Both the position numbers and the translations under genes were made by a program. From the NCBI GenBank assembly GCA_021292105.1, contig CM037874.1:21201534-21265533 (forward strand): 64,000 nucleotides of DNA, read 5' to 3'. The DNA comes from Anadara kagoshimensis (Eukaryota; Mollusca; Bivalvia; Arcoida; Arcidae). The notes beneath the pieces are model-generated. The model saw only the letters and a program-made list of their open reading frames with translations. It was not told the DNA's origin and made no database searches. This document shows positions 33,765 to 45,371 of this stretch, one piece after another; position 1 is the first letter of the stretch, and each line of letters starts with the position of its first letter.

Positions 33765-33990
33765 AGGCAAACACATTGACTTGTCCACTTGACCTTCTTT
33801 TTAAATATTTACTATGAACCAGAACATTTATGTATGGGAACACAAGAACATAATTGGGAAACTTAAACACCTGTATTGTGTATAATTTAACAATTTCAAG
33901 TCTTAACACTACCCATATATTGGATAGATCATCCAATTTGAATATTTCTAATAAAAGGTCAAGCGGACAGGTCAGTTTTTGTGTTTATGT
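33765..33990. mobile_element. MITE family M1, copy 4
   Basis: The left end is GGCAAACACATTGACTTGTC and the right end is AAGCGGACAGGTCAGTTTTT. It lies only about 180 bp from copy 3. The 62-codon minus frame here is part of the MITE. Confidence 0.85.
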
Positions 33991-34539
33991 AAAAATTCAC
34001 TCTCTACTCCAGTAAATCTTATTCAATATTTTAATAATTTAGTTTAAAATTCTAATTACCCTGGTAATTGCAGTTAGACATTCAACAATAAAGCATTTTG
34101 TATGAAGCTCACTTTTAGATTTATTATATTGATGTTAAATTTCATTCTCTACTCGGAGTCAAGTAAATCTTATTCAGTATTTCAGTAGTTTTTGTAGTTA
34201 GCATAATAAAATTCTAAATAATTGCAGTTAGACATTCAACATTCATGCATTTTGTATAATACTAATTTTTAGGTTTATCATACTGATGATCTTGTAAAAT
34301 TTTATTATCAAACTAAACTAGAGCCAAGATTCTCCAATAGAAGTCAATTCATTGTTGAAAAATAGAAAATGAAAAGTAGTAAATAGCAAATAATATGTTT
34401 AAAGTTCAAGCTTTTTTGTAAGAAGCTCACTCATAGATATGATAATTTACACTAAAGGAAAATGTCATTGTCAAACCATTGATATTCTCAAATATTGGGC
34501 CAATTCAATGTTGAAAAGTTTAAGTACCATAGTCTTTTT

Positions 34540-34900
34540 ATTGTACACAGGGGCCGATCCAGGGTTTTTTGAAAGGGGGTTGAGAATTTGCGAGAGCCAA
34601 AGGGGCAAGCTTCCAGAGACGAGGGGTCTAGGACAGAGCCCTGATGGGGGCCAAGAAAATAATTTTTAATATTTCTGAGGACCTCTGGTCACATTTCAGA
34701 TGTATTTACTATATTATCATTTTGCTAAATTTAAATGAATGTTAACATGCATCCCAAACAACACATATACATAAATGGGTTGTTATATTTACATATGGGG
34801 GTCACATCAGCAATAGTTTTCTCTCTCTCTTTTAAATATTTCAAAGGGGGGGAGGTTGCAACCCCCACAACCCAACTCCCATGTTTTACATGAAAATTAA
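34540..34900 (+). repeat. G-rich repeat remnant
   Basis: GGGGCCGATCCAGGGTTTTT followed by G-rich text and, 250 bp on, AAGGGGGGGAGGTTGCAACC looks like a degraded interspersed repeat, not coding. The assignment is weak. Confidence 0.3.
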
Positions 34901-35124
34901 TACAGAGCGACAATTATATTATGTTTATTGAGTTAAAGTGCATATTTAAAAGATGCGAAAATTTAACTTTGTGGATATCATCTAAATATCATATACCTCA
35001 AAAATAAAGTTTTCTGTCTGTCCGTTCAATCTGTAATTCACACTTAAAATTCTTAAAGTTAATCACTTTTGTTGTCTACAACCAATTTCACATTTGATTT
35101 TTTTAATACTGATATTTTTATGTA

Positions 35125-35286
35125 AGTCAAACCTGTCTATAAAGGTCACACAAAACAACCAGTAAAAGTGGTTGTTATGGACAAAGGACATGATAACATG
35201 AATAAAGGACAATTGTAATAAAATTTTACTGGTCTTTAAAAGCAGGTGGCCCTTATATACAGGTGGTCTTTAAGGCAGGATTGACT
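35125..35286. mobile_element. MITE family M3, copy 1
   Basis: About 160 bp. The left end AGTCAAACCTGTCTATAAAG mirrors the right end CTTTAAGGCAGGATTGACT. A second copy in opposite orientation is at 38,008-38,187. Confidence 0.75.
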
Positions 35287-35423
35287 CTATATGGATAAAA
35301 TTAAGTTTAATTTTTAGTAATTTTCATTCAACTGGACCCCAGTAGCTTAGCAGGACATTTTACTTGCTGAGTGACATTCTTGTTCATATGATTATTTACC
35401 AAATGATTGTTTATTAATTTCAG

Positions 35424-35555
35424 GCAGTTAAAGATGCTAAAGTTGTTGGTGGTTTCTCTACAAAAATAGAGGTGGAATGTAGAAGTTTGGAGGAGGCTGT
35501 AGAAGCCGCCCAGGCTGGATGTGATATCGTCATGTTTGACAACTTTACCCCAGAG
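35424..35555 (+). CDS. QPRT: quinolinate phosphoribosyltransferase, exon 2
   Basis: Forty-four codons in phase 0, bounded by TAATTTCAG and GAG|GTAAGC. It encodes [20 protein letters not shown], where IEVE holds a conserved active-site Glu, and VMFDNFTPE, whose Asp lies in the barrel active site of this family. It continues directly from SISQ of exon 1, as in vertebrate QPRT. Confidence 0.95.
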
Positions 35556-35952
35556 GTAAGCTATATGTAGGTGGTAGTTGTTTGGGTGGAGTGATTGAAT
35601 GAATGAATGAATGAATGAATGAATGAAAAATTTCTGCCCCTTTCACCCTTGGCGACATCTCAATGTTTTTGTTTTCTTCCACAAGTGGTAGTAAAAGTAA
35701 TATTACAATAGTATCACATGAGTGGTGTAATGGGATTTTATGTTGTAGTCAATATTCTTTCACTTATTTGGAGATCAGTTCAGAATTGGTGATTTCAGGC
35801 TGGATACAGAAGTCCATAGAAATTTTGTTAACAGTTGGGAAAAGCCTTAATTATATGTATTTTAAGAAAAGAACTTGACAATCAGTAGACTTCATGTGGA
35901 TGTTTATTTTCGATCAACCAGTTTTGAAAATTTATATATGTTTTCATTGTAG
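35556..35952 (+). other. QPRT: QPRT intron 2
   Basis: The intron is bounded by GTAAGC and TTCATTGTAG. It contains a GAAT microsatellite (about 35,597-35,627) and a short fragment resembling the SINE family 1 tail at 35,725-35,790. Confidence 0.85.
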
Positions 35953-36195
35953 GCTTTATCAAAAGGTGCAAAGTCTATAAAAGAGAAGTTTCCTAATGTG
36001 TTAGTAGAAGCAAGTGGTGGTATAACAGAACAGACTCTGGTGAATTATCTAGATGACAATGTGGATATCATATCATTAAGTAGACTAACTCAGGGCTATG
36101 AAACTGTGGACTTTTCGCTGAAAATTAAAAAAGATGGGATTGATCCCACTAATCGTCCAGTAACTACAGTACTGTACAGTAATGGTCAAGTTTGA
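35953..36195 (+). CDS. QPRT: quinolinate phosphoribosyltransferase, exon 3 (last coding)
   Basis: Eighty codons plus TGA (36,193-36,195). It contains LVEASGGIT, the phosphate-binding strand-loop of the PRPP site, and DIISLSRLTQGYETVDFSLKI, matching the C-terminal DVISMGMLTQ...LDFSLKL of vertebrate enzymes. The tail after DFSLKI is about 25 residues longer than in human and is not conserved. With exons 1-2 this gives a complete ~317-aa enzyme with no disruption. Confidence 0.95.
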   Translation, partial: ALSKGAKSIKEKFPNVLVEASGGITEQTLVNYLDDNVDIISLSRLTQGYETVDFSLKIKKDGIDPTNRPVTTVLYSNGQV

Positions 36196-39100
36196 AATTA
36201 TTGTATTACATGTATATGCATGGTACATGTACAGTAAAACCTCATTCTACTGCCACCATTTGTTCAGTCAAATCCTTGTAGCAATAAAAGTCGAGTGACA
36301 TAAATGGAATTTTGGTCATAAAAACCTCCTTAAAATGTTAACTGTGAATTTATTTATTTTTGGGGTGTCCTATTTCTATGATCTGTATAAAAAATACCCA
36401 TTCTTGAGGTGGTTAATTATTAATAATTAAGTATGAATGAAGTGGTTTTTTGTTTTGTTTTTTGTTTAAGCGGTGATCTTCACCACCGAATGACCCTGTT
36501 GGCGTTTGTAGGGCCCTGAATTAATTCCTGGTTTGTGGCTACTTTTAAAAGGAAAGTCGGTTATGTATACTTATTCAATGACATGTACATGCTTTGCTTA
36601 GGGATGCCCATGAAAAACAATGGAAATTGGGCTGCATTGAAAATTAATACTTATAAGAATAGTATTATAGGCAAAAAATTGAGGTTTAACTGTATAAACC
36701 AAACTGTGATAAACTTACCATTGACATTGTTGTTAATATTTTATTTATTTATTTAATTTATTTTTTGGAGAAAATTTTATTTAATTTTTTGTTGTTGAGA
36801 AAATCTCTGCCATTATGCCTGTAACAGCTACATGTTTGTAGAAATGCTGTTATGGTGGATACCACCAAATGTTGAAAAGAAACACTTACCGGTATAATGA
36901 CAACCAAATAGGAATATAAACCCTCAGGTGGTTGCCACTAGAAACTCGAGATCCTGTGAAATATTTGTTTTGGTACCATTAAATTTTTTTAATGTTTAAA
37001 GGGGTTCAACAATGTACCACATGATGCCCATGCAGTAACGTATGTTTGTAAATATTGTCTGCATTGGTTATGGAAAAATTTTCGGTGCAGTATTCAAAAC
37101 AGCTAGTCCCACTGTTAAGGACTTGTAACTTAACTTTTTCAATAGTCTCCTTTATATAAAAACAGAAAATGTTGAATAACCAAGACAAAGACTTGTTTGT
37201 AACTTTGACTTGCATGTATTTTGAACACTGCTTGATCAGTTTCCTTGAAAAATACTATTTTTACAGAAATTCTTGAATTGATTATATTATTTCCCTTACA
37301 AATTTTAAGGGGTACCTTGTGATACTATGATGAAGCTTGTTATGTTTTGTTTTGTTTTCCTACCTGCATCCTACAGTTTTGAAGACAAGAAATTTATATA
37401 TACTGTTAAATGCATTTTTACACTAAACATTTCTTGCCAGCAATGATAGTTTTTATTACTACTGCAATATATTTATAATCATGCTAAATTTTCTTCAGTA
37501 AACCTTTTTGAGAGTAAAATATTTACCAATAACATGCATGTGCAACCTTTAATCCATGATGCCACCGGTCCATAGCCTTTAATGAGTAGCAGGGCTTACA
37601 GACGGCTACCACATTGATGGTTCAATTTTGATATATGATGAAGTTCATGGTCATCTCATGGCTTTGCATGTGACCAGTTGAAATTATCATCTAGTAAATT
37701 TAGTACAATCAAATTTAAATCTTCAGTGACATAAAAAACAGCCAGTGCTGTCATTTACATCAATTGTTTTTATACAGTTTAAAATCCAACCTGTTATTCG
37801 TGTAACTGAAAATCCCAAATTCACTTTGGTCGCATGATGTTACTTATAGACCCTATAGGTATTATATGCTCTAATAAAATTGTTTAAAGTTTAAAGACAG
37901 TATTAGTTCACTGCGGGTTCAGTTTAGACAGGTTATGCTGTAACAAATGTTGAATTTCTAATTATTCCATACAGTCTTCCATTAATTGTACTCTTAGAAT
38001 AAGGAAAGGTCAAACCTGCCTTAAAGGACACCTCTATTTAAGGACCACCTGCTTTTAAAGGCCAGTAAAATTTGTCTCAATTGCTCTTTATTAATGTCAT
38101 TTGAACCTGTATACAAGGGCAACCTGACCATGAAGGCCACTGTTATTACAAGTTACCTTAGGCGGTCTTTATAGACAGGTTTGCCTGTAATATATAACAC
38201 CTGTCTACCAAAAACATAAGCTGATGAAGAGCTGCAATAGTTTGAATTATTTTAAAAAAATATATTAATTATTGTTTTGTTTTTGATTGTGTGTGTACAT
38301 GTACATGTAATGTTTGTTAACCTTGTGCATGTTTTACAGTACCTCACCTACACTAAGTGTGGAAGTTTTTGTGATACATGTACCACTAGCATGTTTCAGC
38401 TCAGGGTTTGATACTAACTTTTTTCAACAGGAGCCAACAGGGCTAGTAATTGTTTGAAATCACTAGCCCTGCTTGAAGTTAAGTAGTCTGGGGCATGTAC
38501 CATGTTTCCCCCTTCCTCCCCCCCCCCCAAAATGGAGCAAAATCCTGCAATCATGAGAAGTTTATATATTCATTAGGTCTAAAAAGCTCTGTATCATGTA
38601 TTATTATATGATCTAATTGTTTTGAGATAAACTACTAGCCCACCGGGCTACTAGTAATGCAAGATTGACTAGCCCTGACCAATTTTTACTAATCTCTGTG
38701 TTATTCGATCCCTGCAGCATCAGTGCCGATTGTTAAATTTATGGGGCAGCCTGTATGAAATGATGCATCCATACAGGTGAGCTACATGATTTTTGCTGCC
38801 TTCTGGTGTATATTATGTAGTTCTTTCTCAAAGACATGTTTCTTGTAACACTCTTTTTTTAAATTTCAGCATTACTCATCTGTTCATAAAGCAATATATG
38901 TGTATTTTTATTCCAAATATTTTGTTATTACTCTTTATATACAATAAACTGCTGTAGCTTATACTAGTTAATATGCCTGGCCAAACAATGCTAGTGATTA
39001 AAGCAGAAGTCTTCAAACTACACCATTCCTACTGTGTAATTATTTTATAACCTAACTTTTTAGGGGTTTCCTTTGCAATCTAGAATTGACAAAAAACCGT

Positions 39101-39362
39101 CATGAATTTTAGCTTATTTTTCTCAGATAAATAATGTGTTCCTTTTACTTTGGAATGATAAAATCTGAAAGAAATCAATGTAAATCTGAACCTTATAAAA
39201 CCCTGATAAAATCCCTTTACCACTTACAAGTGTCTCTCTGCATTGTTGGCCCCCTGGATCCTAAATGGGTGGCTCCCTGTATTTGTATAGTACAGTGTTT
39301 TTATTCCAAGATTTATGTTTGCCATAAATAACCATCATGGTAGGAAGTAATGGACACAATAC
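36196..39362. other. QPRT 3' flank; M3 MITE at 38.0 kb, otherwise non-coding
   Basis: The first candidate polyadenylation hexamer after the stop is AATAAA near 36,282, with others at about 37,873 and 38,943; the real end cannot be chosen from sequence. A poly-C tract lies near 38,519. No exon seen. Confidence 0.5.
38008..38187. mobile_element. MITE family M3, copy 2
   Basis: GGTCAAACCTGCCTTAAAGG at the left and TCTTTATAGACAGGTTTGCC at the right form the inverted ends. Relative to copy 1 it is inverted. Confidence 0.75.
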
Positions 39363-39762
39363 AGAGCTGCCAACCCTATTATGTGTAATTGCAGGTCCGA
39401 CCAAAATCCGGCCGTGTCTAGGTGCATTCCTCCAAAAAAAATTGAAAAATAGATAAAAAGATATGGTGCATTCTCAGGTGGTGTCTTTGAGAAATGGATA
39501 CAGTACATTGTATAATGCACGTAGTGATTTTTCATCTGCCGCGTCCCGGGTACAAAATTAATCCTCTACAACCCTTAGTCCGCCCATGTAAATCAATCGA
39601 ATTCGATGCGATTACAGATGGATTTGAGTGATAATGACTGAACCTTGAATATCCTCAAACCCTATGGTAATTTGCGGGTAACTCCCCTTCTTGACGGGTC
39701 AGCGGGAATTAATTTCCAAATCCGTGTCGGACCTGCGGGTTGTGGGTCAGTTGGCAGCTCGG
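39363..39762. mobile_element. ~400-bp MITE with GAGCTGCCAAC ends
   Basis: Left end AGAGCTGCCAACCCT, followed by GCAGGTCCGACC; right end GGTCAGTTGGCAGCTC, preceded by GTCGGACCTGCGGG. The two ends are inverted repeats of about 50 bp with gaps. No coding capacity. Confidence 0.7.
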
Positions 39763-39764
39763 CC

Positions 39765-40627
39765 AATAGTAATTTGAAGCATTTTTTCTTGTCTACTGGG
39801 TATCTTATCTGTCCCATATTAAACTGCAATACATGCTAGTAATTTGGAGCATTTCTTTCTCTGGTGTACTGGGTAGCTTATCTGTCCCATATTAAAATAC
39901 AATACATGCTAGTAATTTGGAGCATTTCTTTCTCTGGTGTACTGGGTAGCTTATCTGTCCCATATTAAACTGCAATACATGCTAGTAATTTGGAGCATTT
40001 CTTTCTCTGGTGTACTGGGTAGCTTATCTGTCCCATATTAAACTGCAATACATGCTAGTAATTTGGAGCATTTCTTTCTCTGGTGTACTGGGTAGCTTAT
40101 CTGTCCCATATTAAAATACAATACATGCTAGTAATTTGGAGCATTTCTTTCTCTGGTGTACTGGGTAGCTTATCTGTCCCATATTAAACTGCAATACATG
40201 CTAGTAATTTGGAGCATTTCTTTCTCTGGTGTACTGGGTAGCTTATCTGTCCCATATTAAAATACAATACATGCTAGTAATTTGGAGCATTTCTTTCTCT
40301 GGTGTACTGGGTAGCTTATCTGTCCCATATTAAAATACAATACATGCTAGTAATTTGGAGCATTTCTTTCTCTGGTGTACTGGGTAGCTTATCTGTCCCA
40401 TATTAAAATACAATACATGCTAGTAATTTGGAGCATTTCTTTCTCTGGTGTACTGGGTAGCTTATCTGTCCCATATTAAAATACAATACATGCTAGTAAT
40501 TTGGAGCATTTCTTTCTCTGGTGTACTGGGTATCTTATCTGTCCCATATTAAAATACAATACATGCTAGTAATTTGGAGCATTTCTTTCTCTGGTGTACT
40601 GGGTAGCTTATCTGTCCCATATTAATT
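39765..40627 (+). repeat. 73-bp tandem repeat, ~12 copies
   Basis: Units contain TAATTTGGAGCATTTCTTTC and TAGCTTATCTGTCCCATATT. CTAGTAATTTGG recurs at 39,836, 39,909, 39,982 and onward every 73 bp. Units differ chiefly as AAACTGCAATACATG versus AAAATACAATACATG. The array begins immediately after the GAGCTGCC MITE. Confidence 0.95.
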
Positions 40628-43061
40628 TTTGTTAAGTTTACTTTTATTTTGAAAATGTTACATAGCTTTAAGACCTATATAGGGCATTGTAATCTTAGTG
40701 ATTATAAATGTTGTACCCATAGAAATGTTATATATTATTTTGTGTTCATTCATTGACACTTATAGTTATACTGTCTAAGAAGAAACATTAGCAGTAGGAA
40801 ACTTTCAGGGTTATGCTCTTATAAACTATTTCATGGCAAGAGATTTTTATGGTTGCAACTGTAGGTAATGTGAACCAAGGGAAATAAGAAATTTTCCAGA
40901 GAAAATATTTTTGCATATTAGAGTCACCATGAAATTGTGAATATTTCATCCTCGTGTATGTTTCTTCTTGTATGGTATATACAATATACAAATATTTATT
41001 TCATTTCATTTTGTAGTACATTATCTCATTAGTGGAGTGAGGTAATGGGTGTTTTATGCCTCAGTCAGGATTCTTTCACTTATATTCAAGTGGTCAGTTC
41101 TTGGATAGTGAAGTAAACCTGTGTTACAATAAAAACATAGCACTGCCGTGCTGCTGTACGGCGTAGTTGGGAAAATGGTGCTGGCGTAGGACTATGAATA
41201 TAACAGAAACCCCCCCCCCCTTGGTGGGGAGGGGTCAATCAATGCATAGTTAGATGGAAAGTGTTTTTGAAAAAGAAAAAAATGTACCAAACCATGTATT
41301 GCTCAGTAAAAAACAACAGAAAATAATAATTCCATAAATATATGAAAAAGACGATCAGTAATTGAAATTTAATAAAGTTTTATAAATTGTACCTTCAGGA
41401 TCGATCATTGTTTGTCATTTTGGATAAAGAGAAAGTAGAGTTTTTGCAAACTCAACCGCTGCTTTAGGAGGTTCATTCTAACGTTTGTATGTAACTGGAT
41501 AATTTGCTGTTAAGTCTGGTTTTTAATAAACTGATGATTATCATTCACAATATTCCCGTTTCATGTTAATTTTAATACCAAATCTGTAAAGTATTTAAAA
41601 TCCACATTTGTAGTTTGCACATGGCACTGTACGATTTATCAACCTTTCACGGAATATAATATAATCGATAAATCAGTTTTAAAATGTGACAGGATACCTC
41701 AACACCAAAATGTGCTATTATACCCTTTAAATTGAATTTAAATTACCGTAGATTTCATAAAGAATTAGTTAGATCCACCTGCAATTGCTGTTTATTTCAT
41801 AAAAAGTTAAGATTTTACATCGTAGGATGCAAACTTCCCGGACTACTTTTTATTGTATTTACGAGATCAGTTCACAAATTATTGGATGCATCCCGCCGCA
41901 ATATTTTACTAGATTCCGAAAATTTATTCCAAATGTGCATATGTAACCAAATGCATTACCCGTCTCAGAATACATATCTCATGATAAAACAGATATATTT
42001 CTTTCACATTCATTTACCAGGCGCACTATTTTCATGCGTACTCATTTCTTACCATTTCATAGTAAAGAAGCCCGATCTTGGGAGAAAGCGATAGCAATGT
42101 ACGCTTTCACTGAAGCATTGACCTACAAGCTAACTTTTTCACACCAGGTTCTGCAAGAGTTTTCAACCTAGATGATTAGAGGTGCTGTGATCTTGAAGCA
42201 GGTGCTTCAGACTACATGTACCTGGTCATCCAGGAAATACACTTTGAGGGATATAACCTTGTTTTTCTGTTACCTCATTATATGCACTTGTTGGTGATTT
42301 TGTGAGTTCTCTTTTACATATGATGTATTTGCAATATAAATTGATCATACTGCTTAGTTTTATGGTTTATGAAGGAGTCAAGTTGACAAATTCCAAATGT
42401 TTTGAAATGCAATTCCTGTTTTTCCCTTTATACATGCATGTGCAAATAAGCTTATGATAAAACCTCTGCTGATATTGTTGTTCAATTTTAAATTTCTTAT
42501 GTGTGTAAGATTAAATTTGAAAGTGATCTACATTGATTTGTGACAGATAAGCAATAGATACACATTTACTGTCAACCAACTTTTAATGTCTTGTTATTAA
42601 CTTTTGTGTTAATTATTTGAGACGGTATTAGAATCCTGAAAATAAATTTTTTGTTTTGTTTATTCATAGAATACAATATTTTAGTATTATTTTTTGTTTG
42701 AGAATCTGTCTCATGTAATTTTTTATTCCCAAAATTATTTTTAATTGAGAAATTGGGAAAGTAAATGGCTGCGAATAAGTCGGGTAACAGTAATAATGCT
42801 GCAATGTTAATTCCATTACTTATTTTTTTGAAATGTTGCTTCCTTCCAGAAAGTTTATTTATATATATATCATTGTGTTCATCATACATATGTATAATTT
42901 AGTTCAGAAATATTATTATATATTATATCTATACATCTATATGTATATATATATAGTTTGTTGAAGAAATAAATGCATTTATTTGTTATAAAAGTTTTGT
43001 ATTATATGTTTGGTAAACATCAAATGATATAAACCTCAAATATGTGTTGTTGTTGCAATGT
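40628..43061. other. non-coding; SINE tail fragment and poly-C
   Basis: 41,033-41,110 resembles the tail of SINE family 1 (CAGTCAGGATTCTTTCACTT). A C10 tract lies near 41,209. The 120-codon frame at 41,732-42,094 (+) has no recognisable domain. No splice-bounded exon was found. Confidence 0.45.
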
Positions 43062-43435
43062 TGTTTAATGTTGCACCAGCACGATTTTTCAGCTTTGTGA
43101 AGAGAGCAAGTTTATTCATCTCCAATAATTAATCTGAGACATTCATTTATGCGAGATGTGCCCCATGTGTTTTATGGTCTGTCTTAAACTGGAACACACA
43201 TGGAGCAACTTTAAGGTGCTAGCTCAGTCAGTGCACCACTGACAACCATACAATTTCTCCTATTACATTATCCTGGCACTGGGTGAACCAGCCCATACTC
43301 TGCCCTCTTAATAATAGCAAGGACTAGGCAAGAAGCGATATCACTTATGTATGACCCTGCCATGGTTAAAACCCACAACCTCCCAATCTCTAGGGGTATG
43401 GTTTACCTAAGCCACATCAGCAGTTCAAACAAAGG
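43062..43435 (-). mobile_element. tRNA-derived SINE, family 2
   Basis: On minus the head near 43,430 reads TGTGGCTTAGGTAAACC (A-box-like) followed by GGTTGTGGGTTTTAACC (B-box-like). The distal end on plus is GTTGTTTAATGTTGCACCAG. A degraded relative lies at 7955-8115. Confidence 0.55.
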
Positions 43436-43561
43436 ACTCTCACCCCGAGTCACTATAATTGTAATCATGTTTATTGATGGTTAGAATGTTTTTTTAGTCA
43501 AGATTATTTCATCTATACCTAGGTTGTCAGTTCTAGAAGGGTAAAAGGAACTCGAGTACTT

Positions 43562-43870
43562 CGTATGATTGATAGAATGGGGGTTTACGTCCTAGTCAAA
43601 AATATTTCACTTATATCAAGATCTATCGGTAAAGTGCAGTGTGCTCAGGGCAATGTGCAGGCAGGGTTCTTTAATGTGCCAAGCATGCTGTGATATGGGG
43701 CATAATTTTTAAGGTCTTTTCTGTAGGACCCTTTGACTTTCATTTCTTAATGCCAAGTGCTTGACAGTCGCTATCTATTTTCAAGGCTCTGTCAGACCCA
43801 GGTTGGGGTTTGAACCCATGACCTCCCATATACGAAGCAAGCACTCAACCGAGCTACCATAGAATTCCGA
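43562..43870 (-). mobile_element. tRNA-derived SINE, family 1, copy C
   Basis: The head on minus retains GGGTTTGAACCC-type B box (plus 43,805-43,820: GGGGTTTGAACCCATGACC) and a GGTAGCTCGGTTGAG A box. Body words (TTCATTTCTTAATGCCAAGT; GGGTTCTTTAATGTGCCAAG) match copy A. Confidence 0.75.
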
Positions 43871-44519
43871 AACGGAGCTGGTAGATGCAGCAAGATATAC
43901 CTGTTGCAAAAACATGGTTAAACCACTAAGAAATTTGCACCAAGTTACCTCCTCTTCTGTCACATCCCAGTTACCATGTATACTAAGTTTGGAAAAAATA
44001 TCTTCAACGGTGCAATGAGAGACAAATATACAATGTACTATGGACGTCCAGTTTCTAGAAACAAAAGTGAACCAAAAAACTAGCATAAGGATATGTACAG
44101 GGTGGTATTTGATTCTAGACAGTGAAAAAGCAGTGATCCCAAGATGGTGCTTCCAACCTACAACCTATCCTTGAAGGTACAATTTGTGAACTTGTACCAC
44201 ATTATCTACACATCAAATTTTCACTGTTTAAGTTTTATTTAGACCCCTTTTAGTTCACCTGAGCACAAAGTGCTTAATACTTTAGAGGCCACAATTTTTA
44301 TCCAATATTCATACACATACAACATAAATATTTGTACATTTAAATAAATAAGTGAATCCTGAGTGACTTCTGGTAATGGCTTTTCAAAATAATACATGTA
44401 TGTAGAAACTAAATCCAGACTAACACCATCCAAAACTCGCACTGCTATGACTAAATCCATCATTTATGGCAATGCTGGCCAACTTTACCAACTGAAAACT
44501 TCTGGTACATAATGAAAAA
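43871..44519. other. no recognisable feature
   Basis: Intergenic between the SINE and the ataxin-2 3' end. The 101-codon frame at 43,781-44,086 (-) overlaps the SINE and is not taken as a gene. Confidence 0.4.
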
Positions 44520-44965
44520 GAAAGCACACATTAAGTCGGGTTTTTTTTATTAATTTTTTTTCTTTTTTATGTATTTCTACAAAAGTCAATTGGGCTTTTT
44601 TTTATTATTAAAATCTTTTGTTTTGCACAATTTGACACATTTAAAGTGTTCATCAAGTCACTTATCATCATCATCATCATCATCCTTGTCGTCATCATCG
44701 TCGTAGTAGTGTAGTCATCTGAATGCAGAATAAACTGTCAGTTTCAAATATCACACAATGAGAACATTTTTTTCACATAGTAATGATTTTTTTTTTTTTG
44801 CACAATAAGCTTATATATCTTGTTTTGTCGTCATCATTATTTTGACATAAATTATCACTCATTATTTTTTGTTTAAATCCTGACACATATATAAAATTAT
44901 CATCTTCTTTATTGTTTATCACACAACAATCACAAATCTCGCTCTGAGAGCTCCGTCTTCTTTAG
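44520..44965 (-). other. ATXN2: putative ataxin-2 3' UTR
   Basis: If the last exon call is right, the 3' UTR runs leftwards from 44,965. Candidate AATAAA hexamers on minus lie at 44,601-44,606 and 44,546-44,551. A (GAT/GAC)n run at about 44,662-44,706 would read as an Asp-rich peptide in one minus frame, but that frame is closed upstream by a stop. Confidence 0.4.
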
Positions 44966-44994
44966 TTATAACCTATTTAGTGCTGCCGCCATTC
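44966..44994 (-). CDS. ATXN2: ataxin-2, tentative last coding exon
   Basis: A strong acceptor (CTGTATATTTTCAG) in the right phase joins exon K's trailing G to GA, giving GMAAALNRL and a stop after nine residues. No homology supports so short a peptide; the call rests on phase, acceptor quality and downstream polyadenylation hexamers. An alternative terminal exon with CACACGAAGGGAAGTCC (minus) at about 50,070-50,145 also fits the phase and would add AHEGKSVTSG then stop. Confidence 0.4.
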
Positions 44995-45118
44995 CTGAAA
45001 ATATACAGAACAATATGATACATAAAAGAACACTGTAAATATATTGATATTAAATAACTACAGTAACATCAGAACAATGATTTTACCTCCCTACTTTGTT
45101 ACTCGGAAATGTAGTACT

Positions 45119-45371
45119 GGCCCCGGTTTAACAATCATTTCTTAGCTAAGATTTTCCCTAACTTAAATCTTGCAAAATATCAAATCTTTATAATTGTGTT
45201 AATTTTCAAGATATTCAGAAATTTAAGGTGTCATTTTTAAAATCACTTCTAGATTTAAACATGTGCATTTAGTTTTGACAAATATATTCATCAGTAATTC
45301 TAGAAATAGATTACCAAAATTTGCTAAATTTAAGAAAAATCTTAGTAAATAATGATTGTGAAACTGGAGCC
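45119..45371. mobile_element. MITE family M2, copy 2
   Basis: The ends CCGGTTTAACAATCATTTCT and AATGATTGTGAAACTGGAGC are inverted. The interior shares GTGCATTTAGTTTTGACAAA-type text with copy 1. It lies in the ataxin-2 terminal intron; the 84-codon minus frame across it is not a gene. Confidence 0.8.

Larger units (their letters stand above)
29362..35423 (+). other. QPRT: QPRT intron 1 (6.06 kb), rich in repeats
   Basis: The intron is bounded by GTAATA and TTAATTTCAG. It contains three M1 MITEs, a ~117-bp tandem repeat, a ~170-bp duplication, a tRNA-like fragment near 32.85 kb, a dispersed repeat at 32.2-32.4 kb and an M3 MITE near the 3' end, listed separately. No additional exon was recognised, and the flanking exons join in phase 0 to give continuous QPRT homology. 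Confidence 0.85.

Noticed and set aside
44640..44730. Asp-rich C-terminal exon suggested by a GAT/GAC run on minus
   Set aside because: In the Asp frame a TGA lies between the only acceptor (TTCTGCATTCAG) and the run, so it cannot be joined to an upstream exon.
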